Shown here: positions 4,426-5,199 of the stretch, in pieces
Layout of the letters: each line of letters opens with the position of its first letter
Numbering within the stretch: the stretch's first letter is position 1
Assembly (NCBI GenBank): GCA_021784995.1
Contig: JAJYHA010000218.1
Coordinates: 1-5,199, forward strand
Reading direction: 5' to 3'
DNA: 5,199 nt
From: Myxococcales bacterium
Lineage (GTDB): Bacteria; Myxococcota; Myxococcia; Myxococcales; Anaeromyxobacteraceae
The notes under the pieces: model-generated
What the model was told of the DNA's origin: nothing
What the model saw: only the letters and a program-made list of their open reading frames with translations
Database searches by the model: none
Translations under genes and position numbers: made by a program

Positions 4426-5199
4426 GTGCCAGGGCTCGCCCTCTTCGATCGCCGGCTCCACGTCGTGACCGGGAAGGGCGGGGTCGGCAAGTCCACCCTC
4501 TCCGCCGCCCTCGCGCTCCTCGCCGCCAGGCGGGGGCTGCGCGTGCTCGTGTGCGAGGTCAACGCGCAGGAGCGGGTGGCGCCCCTCCTCGGCGGTACGC
4601 CGTCGGGCCCGACCGTGCACGAGGTGCTGCCCGGCCTCTTCACCGTCAACGTCACCCCGCGCGAGGCCATGCGCGAGTACGGCACGATGGTGCTGAGGTT
4701 CCGGAGCCTCTACGACGCCGTGTTCGAGAACCGCGTGGTCCGCTACTTCCTGCGCGTGATCCCCTCGCTGGCCGAGCTGGTGATGCTGGGGAAGATCCTG
4801 CACGAGGTGCGGTCCCGGGAGGGCGGGCGGCCGCGGTGGGATCGGGTGATCCTGGACGCGCCCGCCACCGGGCACGCCCTCCAGCTCCTCCGCGTCCCGG
4901 CCGTCCTGCTCGACACGGTCCCGCCCGGACCGCTGCGGCGGGACGCGGAGTGGATGCACGCCCTGCTCGTCGATCCCGGGATCACCTCCCTCTCGATCGT
5001 GACGCTGCCCGAGGAGATGCCGGTCAACGAGGCGATCGAGCTCGACGCCGCCGTGCGCGGCGTGCTGGGCATCGCGCGCGCGGCGCTCGTCGTGAACGCC
5101 ATGCCGCAGGCACGCTTCACACCCGACGAGCGCGAGCGGCTGGCCGCGCTGAGCGACGACCCGGCGCCGCTCGGGCCGGCGGCGGCCGCCTCGCACGCG
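4426..5199 (+). CDS. ArsA/Get3-like ATPase, N-terminal part; 3' end outside window
   Basis: Open to the right edge, 258 codons seen. It belongs to the anion-transporting ATPase (ArsA/Get3) group of deviant Walker A ATPases. VVTGKGGVGKST (13-24) holds signature lysine K17 and P-loop lysine K22. The following strand ends in CEVNAQERVAPLLG (43-56), where classical members have DP after the strand. Walker B and switch II are VILDAPATGHALQLLRVP (about 144-161), typical of the family. A later strand reads VTLPEEMPVNEAIE, and VVNAMPQARFTPDE follows. Residues 80-125 are a helical stretch corresponding to the client or subunit region. These bacterial homologues often occur as two neighbouring paralogues, so a second copy may follow. 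The family label does not prove arsenite transport, and no ars gene is visible. The start is uncertain: GTG 4426 gives a normal short N-terminus, while TTG 4414 and GTG 4402 are in frame. None has a clear ribosome binding site. It is divergent from the phasin-like gene. Confidence 0.85.
   Translation, partial: MPGLALFDRRLHVVTGKGGVGKSTLSAALALLAARRGLRVLVCEVNAQERVAPLLGGTPSGPTVHEVLPGLFTVNVTPREAMREYGTMVLRFRSLYDAVFENRVVRYFLRVIPSLAELVMLGKILHEVRSREGGRPRWDRVILDAPATGHALQLLRVPAVLLDTVPPGPLRRDAEWMHALLVDPGITSLSIVTLPEEMPVNEAIELDAAVRGVLGIARAALVVNAMPQARFTPDERERLAALSDDPAPLGPAAAASHA

Noticed and set aside
4414..4442. Plus-strand TTGTCA as -35 box for the ArsA-like gene
   Set aside because: At 17-bp spacing the -10 position falls inside the coding region (bases 4437-4442) and has no TATAAT likeness.
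4417..5196. 259-codon minus-strand frame antisense to the ArsA-like gene
   Set aside because: It mirrors codons of an unmistakable P-loop ATPase and has no motif of its own.

Overview
The window reads as chromosomal DNA of a very GC-rich bacterium. By eye, well over two thirds of the bases are G or C, third codon positions are almost all G/C, and every frame carries long spurious open frames. The gene content (a stand-alone TatA, a PHA-regulator-like protein with a coiled-coil tail, an orphan ParA, an ArsA-like ATPase and a COG1331 protein) and the codon style suggest a myxobacterium, most likely close to Anaeromyxobacter. That placement is inference from gene style, not from a marker gene. 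I see no mobile element, tRNA, rRNA or CRISPR, and the region looks like ordinary chromosomal backbone.

Layout. (1) 1-1382, plus: C-terminal part of a COG1331 (YyaL/SPATA20-type) protein that enters from the left edge. (2) 1413-2195, minus: a complete cytoplasmic glycerophosphodiester phosphodiesterase, convergent with gene 1. A perfect 20-bp palindrome lies between the two. (3) 2220-2465, plus: a complete TatA, divergent from the phosphodiesterase with only 24 bp between start codons. (4) 2466-2623: a 158-bp spacer with a probable terminator, a canonical sigma-70 promoter and a tandem 11-bp repeat that is complementary to the downstream ribosome binding site. (5) 2624-3226, plus: a PHA-synthesis-regulator-like protein, an N-terminal PHB/PHA accumulation domain followed by a long coiled coil. 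(6) 4384-3228, minus: a two-gene operon of a 115-aa phasin/PhaE-like coiled-coil protein followed by a ParA ATPase. It converges on gene 5 with a single base between stop codons. (7) 4426-5199, plus: the N-terminal 258 residues of an ArsA/Get3-like ATPase that leaves at the right edge, divergent from the phasin-like gene across a 41-bp gap.

How the genes may work together. The middle block combines a PHA-regulator-type protein, a small protein with a phasin/PhaE-like C-terminus and an orphan ParA with no ParB. This is the composition expected of a cargo-positioning module, possibly for polyhydroxyalkanoate granules or another nucleoid-associated body. That is a hypothesis. Two nucleotide-binding features deserve attention: the ParA P-loop is KGGTCKTT (Cys for the usual Gly), and the ArsA-like protein appears to have Asn where Get3/ParA proteins carry the hydrolysis-critical Asp.
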